Below are positions 1 through 10,769 of a stretch of 64,000 bases of DNA, one piece after another. The notes under the pieces were generated by a model. It was not told where the DNA came from, made no database searches, and saw only the letters and a list, made by a program, of their open reading frames with translations. The position numbers were made by a program, and so were the translations under genes. The DNA is from Rhynchopus sp. YZ270_cl-10 (taxonomy: Eukaryota > Euglenozoa > Diplonemea > Diplonemida > Diplonemidae). Position 1 is the stretch's first letter. The number at the start of each line of letters is the position of its first letter. The stretch spans positions 620,001-684,000 of the forward strand of contig OZ037918.1 in the NCBI GenBank assembly GCA_964035575.1. The letters run 5' to 3'.

Positions 1-130
1 TACCCTTTTTTCTCTCGTTGGTGAAGCTTTTAAACGCCGGCATTTGCATTTCCGGAATCCGTCCGGCCAGTGGTGGGGTCAATTTGCCGAAATGGACAAG
101 TTCTCGTCATTTCCGCACATCACACAGTAC
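1..130 (+). repeat. Copy of a dispersed repeat core, cut by the window edge
   Basis: Positions 40-110 carry a module that recurs at about 16410-16480, 16580-16720, 22995-23110, 23160-23340 and, more diverged, 25500-25640 and 58180-58370. The recognisable words are TGGTGGGGTCAATTTGCC and GAAATGGACAAG. Short open frames across it exist only because stops happen to be absent. It is read as part of an inverted-repeat element whose left end lies outside the window. Confidence 0.7.
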
Positions 131-237
131 ACAGGTACACTGGTACACCACATCACGTTCTATCTTGTGAATCCCAGCGTGCCCCTCAATGGGTGGGTCA
201 CCACCCGCCCAAAAAAAAAGCACTCACAAAAAAAAAA

Positions 238-385
238 TCAATTCACAACTTTTCACAACTATTCACAACTTTTCACATTTTTTCACAATTTTTCACCACT
301 TTTCGCCAGCCTTCACAATTTTGTAGCAGTTTTCGTGTGGTGAAAATTTGTGAAAACTTGTCACATTTTGTGAAAATTTGTGAAA
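238..385. repeat. TTCACAACTTTTCACAA minisatellite turning into its inverse
   Basis: A tandem of TTCACAACT and TTCACAATT words (238-325) is followed by GTGAAAATTTGTGAAA words (340-385), so the two halves are complementary and could fold back on each other. It separates the repeat core at the window start from the hairpin at 421-557. No coding function is visible. Confidence 0.65.
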
Positions 386-420
386 TGCACACCCCCCGGG
401 AAGCACCAAATTTAATTACT

Positions 421-557
421 ATGCAATTATTTCACCATAATTGCTACGAGGAGGTGTTTTTTTCACGAGTGGTTAATTGCACGAGCGCAGCGAGTGCAAT
501 TAACAAAACGAGTGAAAAATACACCTCCGAGTGCAATTTTCTGTGAAATAATTGCAT
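421..557. mobile_element. Long imperfect hairpin element (foldback MITE)
   Basis: The left arm begins ATGCAATTATTTCAC and the right arm ends GTGAAATAATTGCAT. The arms stay complementary almost to the centre (AATTGCACGAG, then CGCAG, then CGAGTGCAATT), giving about 65 bp of stem. No coding capacity. A foldback or MITE-type DNA element is the simplest reading; no clear target duplication is seen. Confidence 0.7.
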
Positions 558-695
558 GGAATTTGATATTTAATTGCCGTAAAATTATTTCCGAAAGCCA
601 AAATCCGTTTTCGGCAGCCTGTGCTGTCACGGTGCGCTGGTCAGAGGTCTGACCAGGTCACCTGGTCACATTTACCCAGGTACGTACCCAGTCAC

Positions 696-998
696 CCAGG
701 TACACAGGTACACAGGTACACAGGTACACAGGTACACAGGTACACAGGTACACAGGTACACAGGTACACAGGTACACAGGTACACAGGTACACAGGTACA
801 CAGGTACACAGGTACACAGGTACACAGGTACACAGGTACACAGGTACACAGGTACACAGGTACACAGGTACACAGGTACACAGGTACACAGGTACACAGG
901 TACACAGGTACACAGGTACACAGGTACACAGGTACACAGGTACACAGGTACACAGGTACACAGGTACACAGGTACACAGGTACACAGGTACACAGGTA
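696..998 (+). repeat. Tandem array of the 8-bp unit CAGGTACA
   Basis: About 37 almost perfect copies of CAGGTACA run head to tail. All six frames stay open across it and read repeating tetra- and octapeptides, which explains several overlapping open frames; none is likely to be a gene. The unit contains GTAC, as does the unit of the other 8-bp array at about 24975. Confidence 0.95.
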
Positions 999-1481
999 AG
1001 TCGTGACAGGGCAACCACAGCCAACCCGCCAGTCACTGAGAAGTGACCAGACAGTCCACTTGACAAACACAAAAGTGTCCAGTCACGTGGGGCATTCATG
1101 CACTGAGGAGATAAATGATCCAACAATTTACAAGAAAGCATTACTTAACCTACTGCTGGAAGTTGCCAGGTCGTAGTAACACACAAAGTGTGCCTCCGTT
1201 CGGGAATACCGGATATTCTAGAGACCAAAAAGGCCTCTTCCGCTGGTCAAGGTATAACCGAGTGAACGGCCCAAGACCCCCGTGGAGAAGTTAAATGTTG
1301 TAATGCTATCAAGTACAAACTGCGACCACTGTCTTACCCTCCTCAATGCATGGTGGAAGATGTCTTTGACAACAAACCGAGCTCTGATTATCAATCGTTA
1401 GACTCAGAGGAATGCCTGCGGTACAGGTATCAAACCCGGGGTGTTCACAAAAGAAAAAAAGAAAAAAAATCGCGATTTTTT

Positions 1482-1576
1482 TTTTAGCCGGGTTTCCCAC
1501 ACAAAAAATAATTACCGTGTAATTATTTCCTATAATTACACGGTAATTATTTTTTGTGTGGGAAACCCGGCTAAAA
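1482..1576. repeat. Near-perfect 95-bp palindrome
   Basis: The left arm starts TTTTAGCCGGGTTTCCCAC and the right arm ends GTGGGAAACCCGGCTAAAA. The arms are about 45 bp with a loop of only a few bases at TTCC. Such tight palindromes are typical of foldback MITEs. It sits inside the element at 570-1675, so it probably inserted later. Confidence 0.8.
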
Positions 1577-1701
1577 TACCTCCACTGCAATTATTTCCAG
1601 ACGTCAATTATGGCATTCTTAAAACTCCGCTCCTAGAAGGATTTTGGCTTGAGGAAATAATTTTACGGCTATTAAAAACGTTAAAATTTTTTTTTGTTTC
1701 A

Positions 1702-1730
1702 GATGTATGTGCACAACAGGCACATTCATC
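1702..1730 (+). repeat. Small hairpin, type A
   Basis: GATGTATGTGC pairs with GCACATTCATC around the loop ACAACAG, preceded by a T-rich tract and CAG and followed by TTTCAAG. It belongs to the type A family described in the findings (loop usually ACGAGAG). Confidence 0.6.
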
Positions 1731-2164
1731 TTTCAAGCCATTTCCCACCCCACTTCCCCTCCCCCAAAAATACTATTAAAAATCATTGTTTATTTTTGTC
1801 CTCCTTATCAAAATGAGAGATGACGGACATTTTTTTTTTTTTTGCCATTTCAGGGCTTCCCGCAGGATCTGGGGTTTTGGCCTCCCAGGGGGACCAGCCA
1901 AAAAAAGGTGGAATTTTTTTTTTTTTTTCAATGATTTTAATTTGTGTGGTGTGTAGCATTAACGCTGACGCTACGTTACGTTACGCGCCTTTACGCACTT
2001 TAAGTGGTCAAAAAAAATTTTCGACTTCGGCGAAAATGTCCCGGCAAACCGTTAAAACTGCTGCATTAACTCGCATATTGCATATCATCTCACGTTCCCC
2101 ACCTTTGCGGAATAAGAAAAAATATGTCAGGTCGGTAGCGTGCAGACGTTTCCTCGTATAGACA

Positions 2165-2395
2165 TCTACAAAAAGAAACGACAGTCATGGCAAAGGTTCC
2201 TGGCGAAGCCACGGTACGCAACATTTCAAAATACTGTGATTAAAATTGCACATTTTACAGCCACACTATGTCATGGGTGGCTTGCAATCTTGCGCCGCAG
2301 GCGCACGGTACGCTACTTTTTTCTTTTGCCATGCTGCATGCTTCCTTTTCCTTCGGCGTTTGACCAATTGAGTCGCGTTCTGGCTGTGGCGGGGT
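2165..2395 (+). repeat. Dispersed repeat, inverted copy at 61795-62035
   Basis: This stretch is matched in reverse complement by 61795-62035 inside an HslV intron. Shared words include ACAAAAAGAAACGAC, CGAAGCCACGGTACGCAACA and TTGACCAATTGAGTCG. Both copies contain GCGCACGGTACG-type words also seen near 16740 and 23325. Identity is incomplete, so the copies are not recent. Confidence 0.65.
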
Positions 2396-2557
2396 CACTT
2401 TGCCCATGAGGCATACTCGTGGTTCTTTGCAACCGTTATTTTCTGCCTCTTCGGAGCCTGAGCCGATAACTGGGACTCCGCCGGTCGCTTTGCAAATTCC
2501 ATTATGGAAATCTGTCTTGGTCCGGAGGACTTTTTTGGTGCCATCTTTTCCCCCTGT

Positions 2558-2768
2558 TACACGACGGTGATGTAACGGGTGTTACAAGTGGAGTTACAAG
2601 TGAGTTACATGTAACTTTTGTTACATGTAACTCACTTGTAACCCACCAGTTACAACCTGATTTTGCCTGTAATTCATGTATCCCACTTGTAACTCACTTG
2701 TAACGGTTTTTCACTTGTAACGTTACATGTAACTTCACTTGTAATGTACTGTACATCACCGTCGTGTA
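2558..2768. mobile_element. Small MITE with TACACGACGGTGATGTA termini
   Basis: TACACGACGGTGATGTA at 2558 is the exact reverse complement of TACATCACCGTCGTGTA ending at 2768. The interior is a run of TTACATGTAAC and CACTTGTAAC words. It lies inside the element at 1851-2963. Related ends (CACGGTGATGA, TTCACCGTTGTGTA) occur near 53558 and 59410. Confidence 0.75.
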
Positions 2769-3202
2769 GTTGCCTGTATTTGGATGCGCGGGGACGGGAG
2801 GGTGGGAAAAATTAAAAAAAATGTGGAAAATTCCTAATAGGCAGCCTCGGAACACTCAAGGGCAGGCTGGTCCCCCCTGGTCCCCCCTGGTCCCCCCTTA
2901 TTATTTTTATTTTCCCCCAGGGGGACCAGTGGTCCCCCCTGGTCCCCCCTGTGGGAAGCCCTGGCATTTGCACTCACAACAATGCTTACTACACACTACA
3001 GGCCCCCTTTTTTTTTTCTCCCTCCCCCACCTTTTATCCAACCACTACATTTCATAGGGTGACCAAGCACAGCAACAGCTTAGGCACATCTCATTCCACC
3101 TTTCTTCGTTTTTTTTTTCTTTGAATCTAATTTCTTTGATTAAGGTTGACTGGGCACCAGGCTTCGGCTCATCATGCTAACTTTTTATATATAACGATCA
3201 AA

Positions 3203-3234
3203 GGTGACTAAACATGAAGAGGCTTAGGGTCATC
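3203..3234 (+). repeat. Small hairpin, type B
   Basis: GGTGACTAAAC is followed by the loop ATGAAGA and GGCTTAGGGTCATC. A two-copy cluster with 3058-3090 and 3144-3175. Stem variation between copies is described in the findings. Confidence 0.55.
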
Positions 3235-3895
3235 TCATACACTCTTTTATTTTTTCTCTCGTTGTCTGCATTTAGGTGAGAGAAAGAGAAAGGGAAGTAC
3301 TAAAGAGAAAGTGCAGCAAAAAAAAAAAACAATTTACCGACCTTTGCCAGTTCCCCCCTCAACAGTGCGTGGAGACAACCACACAAGGTATATAGTCACT
3401 ACAGCGAAAAACCAGGGGAAAAAAAAAAAATATTTTCAACAAAACTGAAGTAGTGGCTATCAATGCTCTGTGTTTGGCAGAAGTATTGTCGTGGGCTTCA
3501 CTGTTTCGTCTTCTCATTCTGTATGGTTTTTTTTTTTGTTTTTTTGTGCATTCAAAAGTGTTTTTGTGGACTTATCCTTTATTCCAAACCATTTCTCAAT
3601 TTTAAATTTTTTAAAAAAAAAAATATGAAAACAGTGAAACGCGACGACGGGGTTTAAAAAAAATAAATGAAAGTTTGCTGCGAAAATAAAAACGTCCAAG
3701 GGTTCCCTTTCTGCTTCTTCTTTGTTTTGTATTTGGTTTTTTTTTGTGTCAGATTTGCCACAACTCTCGGGAAAGAGGGTGTGCCGTTTCCCCCCTTTTT
3801 CCCATATTCTTTTTCAGATAACCCATCATGAGGCTTTTCATTACAAAGCTTTTCTAATTACGTTCAAGAGGGGGTGCATGCGTTGACCCTCTCAA

Positions 3896-3923
3896 ATACT
3901 TTCAATTCTGTGAACTGAAGTAT
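3896..3923 (+). repeat. Small hairpin, type E
   Basis: ATACTTTCAATTC, then TGT, then GAACTGAAGTAT: an A/T-rich stem with a three-base loop. It is preceded by a second small fold, GAGGG to CCCTC, around TGCATGCGTTGA. The same two-fold layout is found near 62193-62251. Confidence 0.6.
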
Positions 3924-5979
3924 ATGAATCTAATTACATTCTCAAATGCTTTCTGAAGTGAGAGTACGTGAACCACATCTAAATTTTTTTTGTGTATGTT
4001 TGAAGACCAATTTGTGGGTAGATCCCAAGAACATACCATCGCCCAATGTATGTTTTTAAATAATCTGAAAACTGTTCGGCCAACATTAAGTACATACTGG
4101 TAGACTTCCACTCTGGTTTGTGCTCAGGCAAATTTGTCGACAGCAATAACTTTATAACTACCGATAGGTTATATCCGTACAAAAATTTAACTCACTGAGT
4201 TAAATTTTTGAGATATAATGTAACAAGAATTAGTAGTTTCTCATATGTTTTCATTGACGCGCAATTATTGGCGAGATACAAAAATCCTGAAGAGTCAATA
4301 ATTGCACGCTAAAAATAAAGAGTAAAACAATGAAGCAAATCACATAAGGGAAGGACCCTCTACGTGCTTAACTCAACTTTTTTTTTTTTGTGTTTCGTGG
4401 CAGGGCACGCTCCTGTCGATAACTCAACCCAAAAAAAAGAAAAAGCGTTTTTGGATGACATCTCAGCAAACCCCCTACCCCCTCCCCCCCTTTTTCTTTG
4501 TCATTTCACTTACTACCTCTTTAAAACAGTGGCCTGATTTTTGATTGAAATTTGGTGGTGTTTGGAGGTGTTTAGGGGTATTTAAACCCCCCCAAACTTC
4601 ACTAAACTCCACCAAAAAATTTTTTTTCTGGAAAAAAATTAGGTGTGAGCAATGTTGCATTTTTATGATTTTTTTTTTTTTTTTATATGAATTTTCAAAA
4701 CTCCGCGCGACAACTGCGAGGCTTTTCGCTCTTTTTCTTCTTGAAAAGGAGCCCCTCATGCTTTCCATTCTACGAATCGAAAGTACATGAATTTTTCTCT
4801 CTTTTTCTTTTCTCTCTTTTTTTTTATGTTTTCTCTCTCTTTTCTCTGTTTTTTTTTTTTTTTTCTCTCTTTTAAATTTCACAACAACCTTCTTTTTTCT
4901 ATTATTCCCCACACAATAACAACAGTAAAAATATGTTGATGCACGAGAGGCACATTTCATATTTGGGCTGTTTTGTTTTGATGTGTAATGTGGTCATTTT
5001 TTTCTCTCTCTTTTTTTTTTTACATGATGGAGTTCAACCGAAAAGGCAGACTTTTTGTAGCAGATTCATTGACAGACCCAAAGGGGTTTTCCAGGGTCAG
5101 GGAGAGTGAAACTGAGTCAGTCATACACTGGGTCTGGTCCTGGTGGGCTCCACCGTGTAAGGGTGGCTCTATTCTTTGTACCTTTTTTTTTAATTTTTTT
5201 TTTTGTAGTTGTGAATCCAGCAAGCTGTATTACAGCGAAAAAAAGAAAAAAAAGCCCCAAAATTCCCTCACATACCTTGCATCCTTCTGTCTAAATGCGT
5301 AGGTATACCCCCTTCTTCCACCCTACATCCCCCTTGCTTTGTGTGGAAACATTGCAACCTTGTTCTTGTCTCTTCTTGCTTCGATTCACAGCATTATATT
5401 ACCCAGACCTTGCTTTCTTGTATTTTCTCGGTACGAAAGTGCTTAATTGAGGCGCTTGTAATGTTAAGAACCTATTCTAGGTTTCCTGGAAAAGGTTATT
5501 CCCCCCCCTGTTGCACCTTTTTTCGAACAATTTTTATATAAAACAAAACCCCATTCACGAAGTTTCTTCTTACCCTCAACCTTCATCCTATGGATGTGTG
5601 TGCACGAGAGGCATATTCATCTGTCAAGTTTTCTTTCTTTACATTCATTTTCCTTTAAATAAGGAAAGCGGTGGGTGTTTTTTTTTGTCCACTGCGCTAT
5701 CACACAATAAATATTCAATCAAAAAAAAAGTGGAGCACACTCTAGAGTGGCGTACACTAATGCAACCAAGTTTTCAAAAAAAAAAAAAAAAAAAAAAGAA
5801 TCACTTCAGTGCAGGCTGTCTGGCTACACTAATTCAAACAAATTATTTCAAGGGGTCTCCCTTTGAGTTCTGTTGCGGTGCAACAAAATTTTTTTTTGGA
5901 AAAGAAAATGGGGAAAAAAAAACTAATATGACCAAGCGAAAGGGCATCGTTGTTTTTTACTGATTCCTTTTTACTATTA

Positions 5980-6009
5980 GATGTGCTGTGCACGAGAGGC
6001 ACATTCATC
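5980..6009 (+). repeat. Small hairpin, type A
   Basis: GATGTGCTGTGC, loop ACGAGAG, then GCACATTCATC. Preceded by TATTA, followed by TGGTAGATT. A typical member of the family with the consensus loop. Confidence 0.65.
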
Positions 6010-8037
6010 TGGTAGATTATATCATGATTGTATTTTTTTTGGTTTTGGTTTTTTTTGGTTGATTTATTATTACTTTGCACGAAGTGTCAGTACACAAAAA
6101 TTTTACACAGTTTTTCTTTTTTTTGAATTATTTTATTTTTTTCTCTTCTCAGTACTGATGCACACATCACTCACATTTCACTCACTCACTCACTCACTGT
6201 ATTCTTGGTATTCGCTTATCTCTACACTGCAAACCCGCATTAACCCTTTTCTTCTGCGCAAATTTCAGACAGCGACTGCTGTTTCCAACAAAAAAAAAAC
6301 AAAAACTTCAAGCAGTCAGCTGGTGAGGGGGGGATATTTCCCTCCTCGCATTCCCCCCCTTCCCACATTTTTTTATTCAAGCGTTGGGACAAGGTGACTA
6401 AGCACAGAGAGGCTTAGGTTCATCTTATAAAACTTTTTTTTTTCTCACCTTGCGTGTGCTAGCGCGGGGACGATGGTGGATGTGTGTGTTATGTGCACGA
6501 GAGACACATTTATCTTTCAAGTTGTATTTTCTTCTTTCTCTGCAAAGAAGGAACTGTCACTCACTACACTCACTCACTCATCACAAGCAAACGTGTTTAA
6601 GCACTAAAGATGCAAACCAGGCGGGTCTACCTGGGATAAAAAAAAATATTGACTTTAGGGACAGTGGAGTTTGCACAATGTGGCAACTACAACTTTTCCA
6701 ACATTTTTTTCAAAAAAAAAAAAAAAGAAAAATTCAAACCAACAGCGATGATTTCCCCCCTTTTTTTTGACCACACAAACCAACCACTTACCTCTTTCTT
6801 TTAAAAGGTAAGGTTGGAAAACGGGACTCGAACACCACATCTCCTTCAGGTCTTTTTTTTTTTTCCTGGTCGGTGTGCTGTTCGTCCTTAGAGAACCCTT
6901 TTTTTTTTTTTTTTTTTTTGCTTTTTCGAGCGTCGGGAAGGGGGGGTTTTTTTTGGGAACAACAACCAACTTACCTTACCATGAGAACATCAAAAAAACT
7001 ATTGTGGTTTTTGTGGAGCTCATCCTCGGGTGTCTGCACTAATACAACGAAGTTTTCAAAAAAACAGGGAATATCTTGTTTCTCTTTTCTTTTTATCGAG
7101 GAGATACCACCCCCCCTCAGCATCCTCTCTCTGTCTCTAGCTCTCGCTCTCGCTCTCTTGTTTTAGATGTGTGCCCCTGGGGCGCGTTCATCTTTTCAAG
7201 TTTTTTTTTCTCTTCCTTCTCTCTTTCACAGTGCCTTCGTCCGCCGATGAACGGTGCGGCGGTACGTACTTCCTCTTTTGTTTTTTTTTTTCTTATTTTG
7301 TTTTGTTTGCGACGTTCTCTGCAGCCACCTACTACTCACTCCCCAAAGAGGAGGGGTTTGTCGTATTTGGTCAATGTGTCTGGTATCAACAATATTGATT
7401 GATACTGGCCGCAAAATTTTGGGGGAAAAAAAAAGAAAAAGAAAACTATCAAAAAACGAGGTTGTTCATTGTCATATCTGTCCTGCGGGTGTTGATGCTG
7501 ATGCAGAATGAACATTGCGACAACAAGCAAAAGCAGAGAGAAGAGCGTTATTTTCGTTTTTTTTTTTTTTTGTTTTTTTTGAAAAACACCCGTTTCCGCT
7601 CTCGAAGGTTGAAATGTTTAGTTTGTACAAGACTTCTGTCTTTTTCTTTTTTTTCTTTTTCGACAATGTCACTTCGTCCTACTACAACAAGAGGGGGGGC
7701 GAAACAATGCGGGACATGTTGCAAAAAAATCATCTCTTTTGTTTCTTATTTGAAACATCTTTTTTGTGGGGCAAAAAAAAATACCAACAATGGCGCAGTT
7801 CTCCGTATCCCCCAACTCTCTCTCTCTCTCTCTGCACTCTAAAAGTGCACATCTAGCACACTAAAAAAATATAGTGGAGCACACTGTAGGGTGGCTACAC
7901 TAATACAAACCAAGTTTTCAAAAAAAAAAAAAACAAAACCTATTTCCCAAAAAAACTCTTTCTCTCTCTATCAAATCGATTTTTTTTAAACTGCTAGATG
8001 GTGTTGGTCCCAATCTTTCCTCCCCTGCCCCCCCTCA

Positions 8038-8140
8038 CAGCAGAGAATAAGACTTGGGGACCCGGTTATTCTCATCCGGACTGGGACCCGGGACCCAGGA
8101 CCTGGACCCAGGGACCGGGGACCCGGCTTATTCTCTGCTG
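8038..8140. mobile_element. 103-bp MITE with CAGCAGAGAATAAG termini
   Basis: CAGCAGAGAATAAG at 8038 and CTTATTCTCTGCTG ending at 8140 are exact inverted repeats; the interior is rich in GGGACCC words. A relative with AGCTGAGAATAAG / CTTATTTTCAGCT ends lies at 52365-52566. Confidence 0.8.
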
Positions 8141-8821
8141 TGGCCCCCCTACCCCTCTACCCCCGCCCTCTCATCATTATCTGCGAGATTTTTTATTCAG
8201 TATGGTTGTTCTCAGGGACCGTATGATATGATGCCTTGTTATTTTTTTTTTTTCAAGATTGTTGCTTTAGATGCACTGTGCACGAGAGGCACATTTTTTT
8301 TCATCTTTACAAATAGATGAAAAGCTACCTTGCATCTTTTTTGAAGCTTTTTCTCTTTAGAAAATTGAAAAGTCAACAAAATTTGATAATCTGTTATTGC
8401 AGCGGGTCCAGTCTTTTCACTCTATTTGAGGCGATTGAGGGGTTGAGAATTGTCTTTTTCTTCTTTTCTTATTGTGGCTGCTATCACGATGGTAGTCTAA
8501 AACCAAACAAAATTTTCTCTTTTTCTTTTTTGAAGCGAGAACCATTTCGGCAGATGTGAACCTCACAGGGACAATGCCAATACACAGATGCTAGCTCTCA
8601 CATTTTTTTTTATTTTTCTTATTTTTTTTATGAAAATGTGTGGAAGTAAGTACTTCACGGCAGCCCCCCCGTACCCAGGTGTTTCGCAACGCTACCTAAG
8701 CTCCGTTCTTGTTTTTTTTTAGTACCCCCCTTTTTTCGCATTTCCCTGGCGCGCCCTTTGTGTAGGTGACTGAGCAAGGTTTAGGTTGGGACCAATGTTT
8801 TCAAAACATTAAGTCATCTAA

Positions 8822-8852
8822 TAAGACTAAGCACGAGAGGCTTAGAGTCATC
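8822..8852 (+). repeat. Small hairpin, type B with consensus loop
   Basis: AGACTAAGC, loop ACGAGAG, GCTTAGAGTCATC. This copy shows the same loop as type A on a different stem, which links the two hairpin types. Confidence 0.65.
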
Positions 8853-9845
8853 TCATAAAATTTTTCACTCTTTTTTTATTTTTTTTTGCATCTGTTGATT
8901 CTGCACCAAAAAAATTTCGCTTTTTGTGCTTTCATCTGGAGCTGGCAGCGTACAGTGGGGTCAGTCTGAGGTGTCTGCATCAACTTATCTTTTTAATTTT
9001 TATTTTGCAGATGTGTATGTGCACGATGGGCATATTCATGTTTCAAATTCTTTTTTTTAAAGTGAACCTAAGCGAGTCTGACGTTCATCTTGCCTTTTTT
9101 CTCACCTTTTTTTTTATATATTCAAAACTTTTCACCCCACCCCACCGTTAACGTTAATTAAGCACTGTTAGATCACACCCTTTTTTTTTTACAACGCAAA
9201 AAAAGAAAAAAGTGGCTCTCCAGGAAAAAAACAGGGTATATTCTTTGAAAGATGTGCTCACACATTGGGCACTTTCATTGTTCCATGTTTTTTTCTTCAT
9301 TCCTAAGAAAGATGGGAACATTTTTTTTATTGATCCCTCCTATGCTATCAATTTTATTGATTGCATATGATGAAATACTTCCCTTTTGAATAGAATATAC
9401 GCAATGCTCGCATCCAAAAAAAAAAATATGCAAAACGCAACATTCACCATTCCGTCTTATGTGAACTGTAGTATCAGAAGTACATGAGACAGTTGCTGCT
9501 ATGCATGGTAGTCTGTAGCTTCTCCCTCATTCCACAATTATGCCAAATAACACACAATGCAATACGGCCGAAAAACAGATTCAAAATGGCCTGGCTAACA
9601 CATTGTACTCACAACACTACACAAGAAGACTTTGAAACAAAAACAAAAAAAAAAAAAAAAACACCTACTTTTTGTATACCGTCCACTATACAATGAAGAA
9701 GCATACGGTGTAAGACCAAAGGGCCCTCATTTGTCTCATCTACCACCCTAGGGATAGAAGTTTACGGTATCTTGGTCAAGGTCAAGGTCAAAGTACTGGT
9801 CAATGACACAGTACTGTGATCAGTACAAAAAAAAAAAAAAGTTAT

Positions 9846-9895
9846 AGTGGAGTTCATCCTCGGGTGTCTGCATTAATACAGCCAAGTTTTCAAAG
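9846..9895 (+). repeat. Hairpin repeat, type D
   Basis: AGTGGAGTTCATC, CTCG, GGTGTCTGCATTAA, then the conserved tail AGTTTTCAAA. The outer AGTG/CACT and inner CATC/GGTG pairs form a stem closed by CUCG in most copies. Confidence 0.6.
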
Positions 9896-10769
9896 AAAAG
9901 AAAACTGACCAGTACCTACATGGTCAAATGGCCAGTATGGTGCTGGTTAATGACCAGTACATTTTTTTTTTTCTTTCTTAGGTTGACCGGTAAAATTGAC
10001 CGGTCAAAGTACTGGTTATGACCTTGAAGTGTTGATTATGACCCGTCCACCGTGCAACAGTTTCTAGCTCTCCTCTCACCATCTCTTCTTTGGCGATATT
10101 TTGAGTACAAACCAAGCCTACCTCGTAGGTGATTTTTATTGTCAATATTTCAAAAAGAACAAAAAAAACAACACAACAACAAAAAAACAAAATTATCCCC
10201 CTACCACCCTTCTCCAGTCGAAATAACTTCCCCCCACCTTCTCCCCCCTTTCCTCCCATCCAAACCACCTACAACGAACATAATAAAAAAAAGCGATATT
10301 TTTTTTCATTTTCTCTCTTTTATCCATCCAACTTAACCACCCCCCCCCCCCCCCTAAACATCTAACCTACACAGACAGTGGCTGAGAAAGAGGATACGTC
10401 GTAATCTCAATACAAAGTAACGCGCCCTTCCTCTCCAACTCCACGTCTACAAAACTATCAAGCAAAATTAAACAGAGCACAAAGCACTTTCAAAACATAC
10501 AAAAAAAACCATTTTTCAAACCCCCCTAAACATCGAACCTCTCTTCACTACATTCCAGGGAAAAAAATCGACGCAATGCTACACTAAAAAAAACATCTTT
10601 ATTTCTCTCCCCGATCATATTACAGTAGCAACAAATTCAGATTTATTGAATTTTTTTTTGAAGGTGTTTAAAAGGGGCTTAGATCCATACCAACCTTTTC
10701 CCCCTTTCTCTTTTAAACTCTGTCTTGAAAAGAGAATTTAAAAAAAAAAAAATTGATTGTCGACAAACA

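Larger units (their letters stand above)
570..1675. mobile_element. 1.1-kb inverted-repeat element carrying an 8-bp array
   Basis: TAATTGCCGTAAAATTATTT at 571 is matched in reverse complement by AAATAATTTTACGGCTATTA near 1655. The arms continue for about 37 bp, including GCCAAAATCC on the left and GGATTTTGGC on the right. Inside lie the CAGGTACA tandem array (about 696-998) and a near-perfect palindrome (1482-1576). No protein can be recognised, so it looks non-autonomous. Confidence 0.65.
1851..2963. mobile_element. 1.1-kb element with CAGGGCTTCCC termini
   Basis: CAGGGCTTCCC at 1851 is answered by GGGAAGCCCTG ending at 2963, followed inward on both sides by GGGGGACCAG-type words. Ends that begin CAGGG resemble those of hAT-group elements. 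The flanks (GCCATTT left, GCATTTGC right) are similar but not an exact 8-bp duplication. Contents are a dispersed repeat (about 2165-2395) and a nested element (2558-2768); no transposase is seen. Confidence 0.6.
2964..10769. other. 7.8 kb without a recognised gene, dense in small hairpins
   Basis: No open frame here looks like a protein: all are short, lysine/phenylalanine-rich readings of A and T runs. What recurs are small hairpins. Type A at 4931, 5593, 5980, 6479, 7166, 8270, 9010 and 9251; type B at 3058, 3144, 3203, 6393 and 8822; type D at 5729, 7012, 7873 and 9846; type E at 3896 and 4758. Two further foldbacks are at 4178-4214 and 4259-4309, and a MITE at 8038-8140. The region could be a large intron or 5' flank of a gene beginning outside the window, or true intergenic DNA. 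Confidence 0.6.

Noticed and set aside
690-998. CRISPR-like regular spacing
   Set aside because: The arrays are pure tandem repeats without spacers, and the window is eukaryotic.
621-1141. Long overlapping open frames on both strands across 621-1141
   Set aside because: They read the CAGGTACA tandem array in different frames; octamer periodicity keeps all frames open and gives repeating peptides with no family.
1851-2963. A perfect 8-bp target duplication around the CAGGG-ended element
   Set aside because: The flanks are TGCCATTT and GCATTTGC; similar but not identical, so no duplication is claimed.
6790-6850. A possible tRNA T arm (GGGACTCGAAC) on the minus strand
   Set aside because: The neighbouring bases do not form the T stem, and no anticodon or D arm is present.
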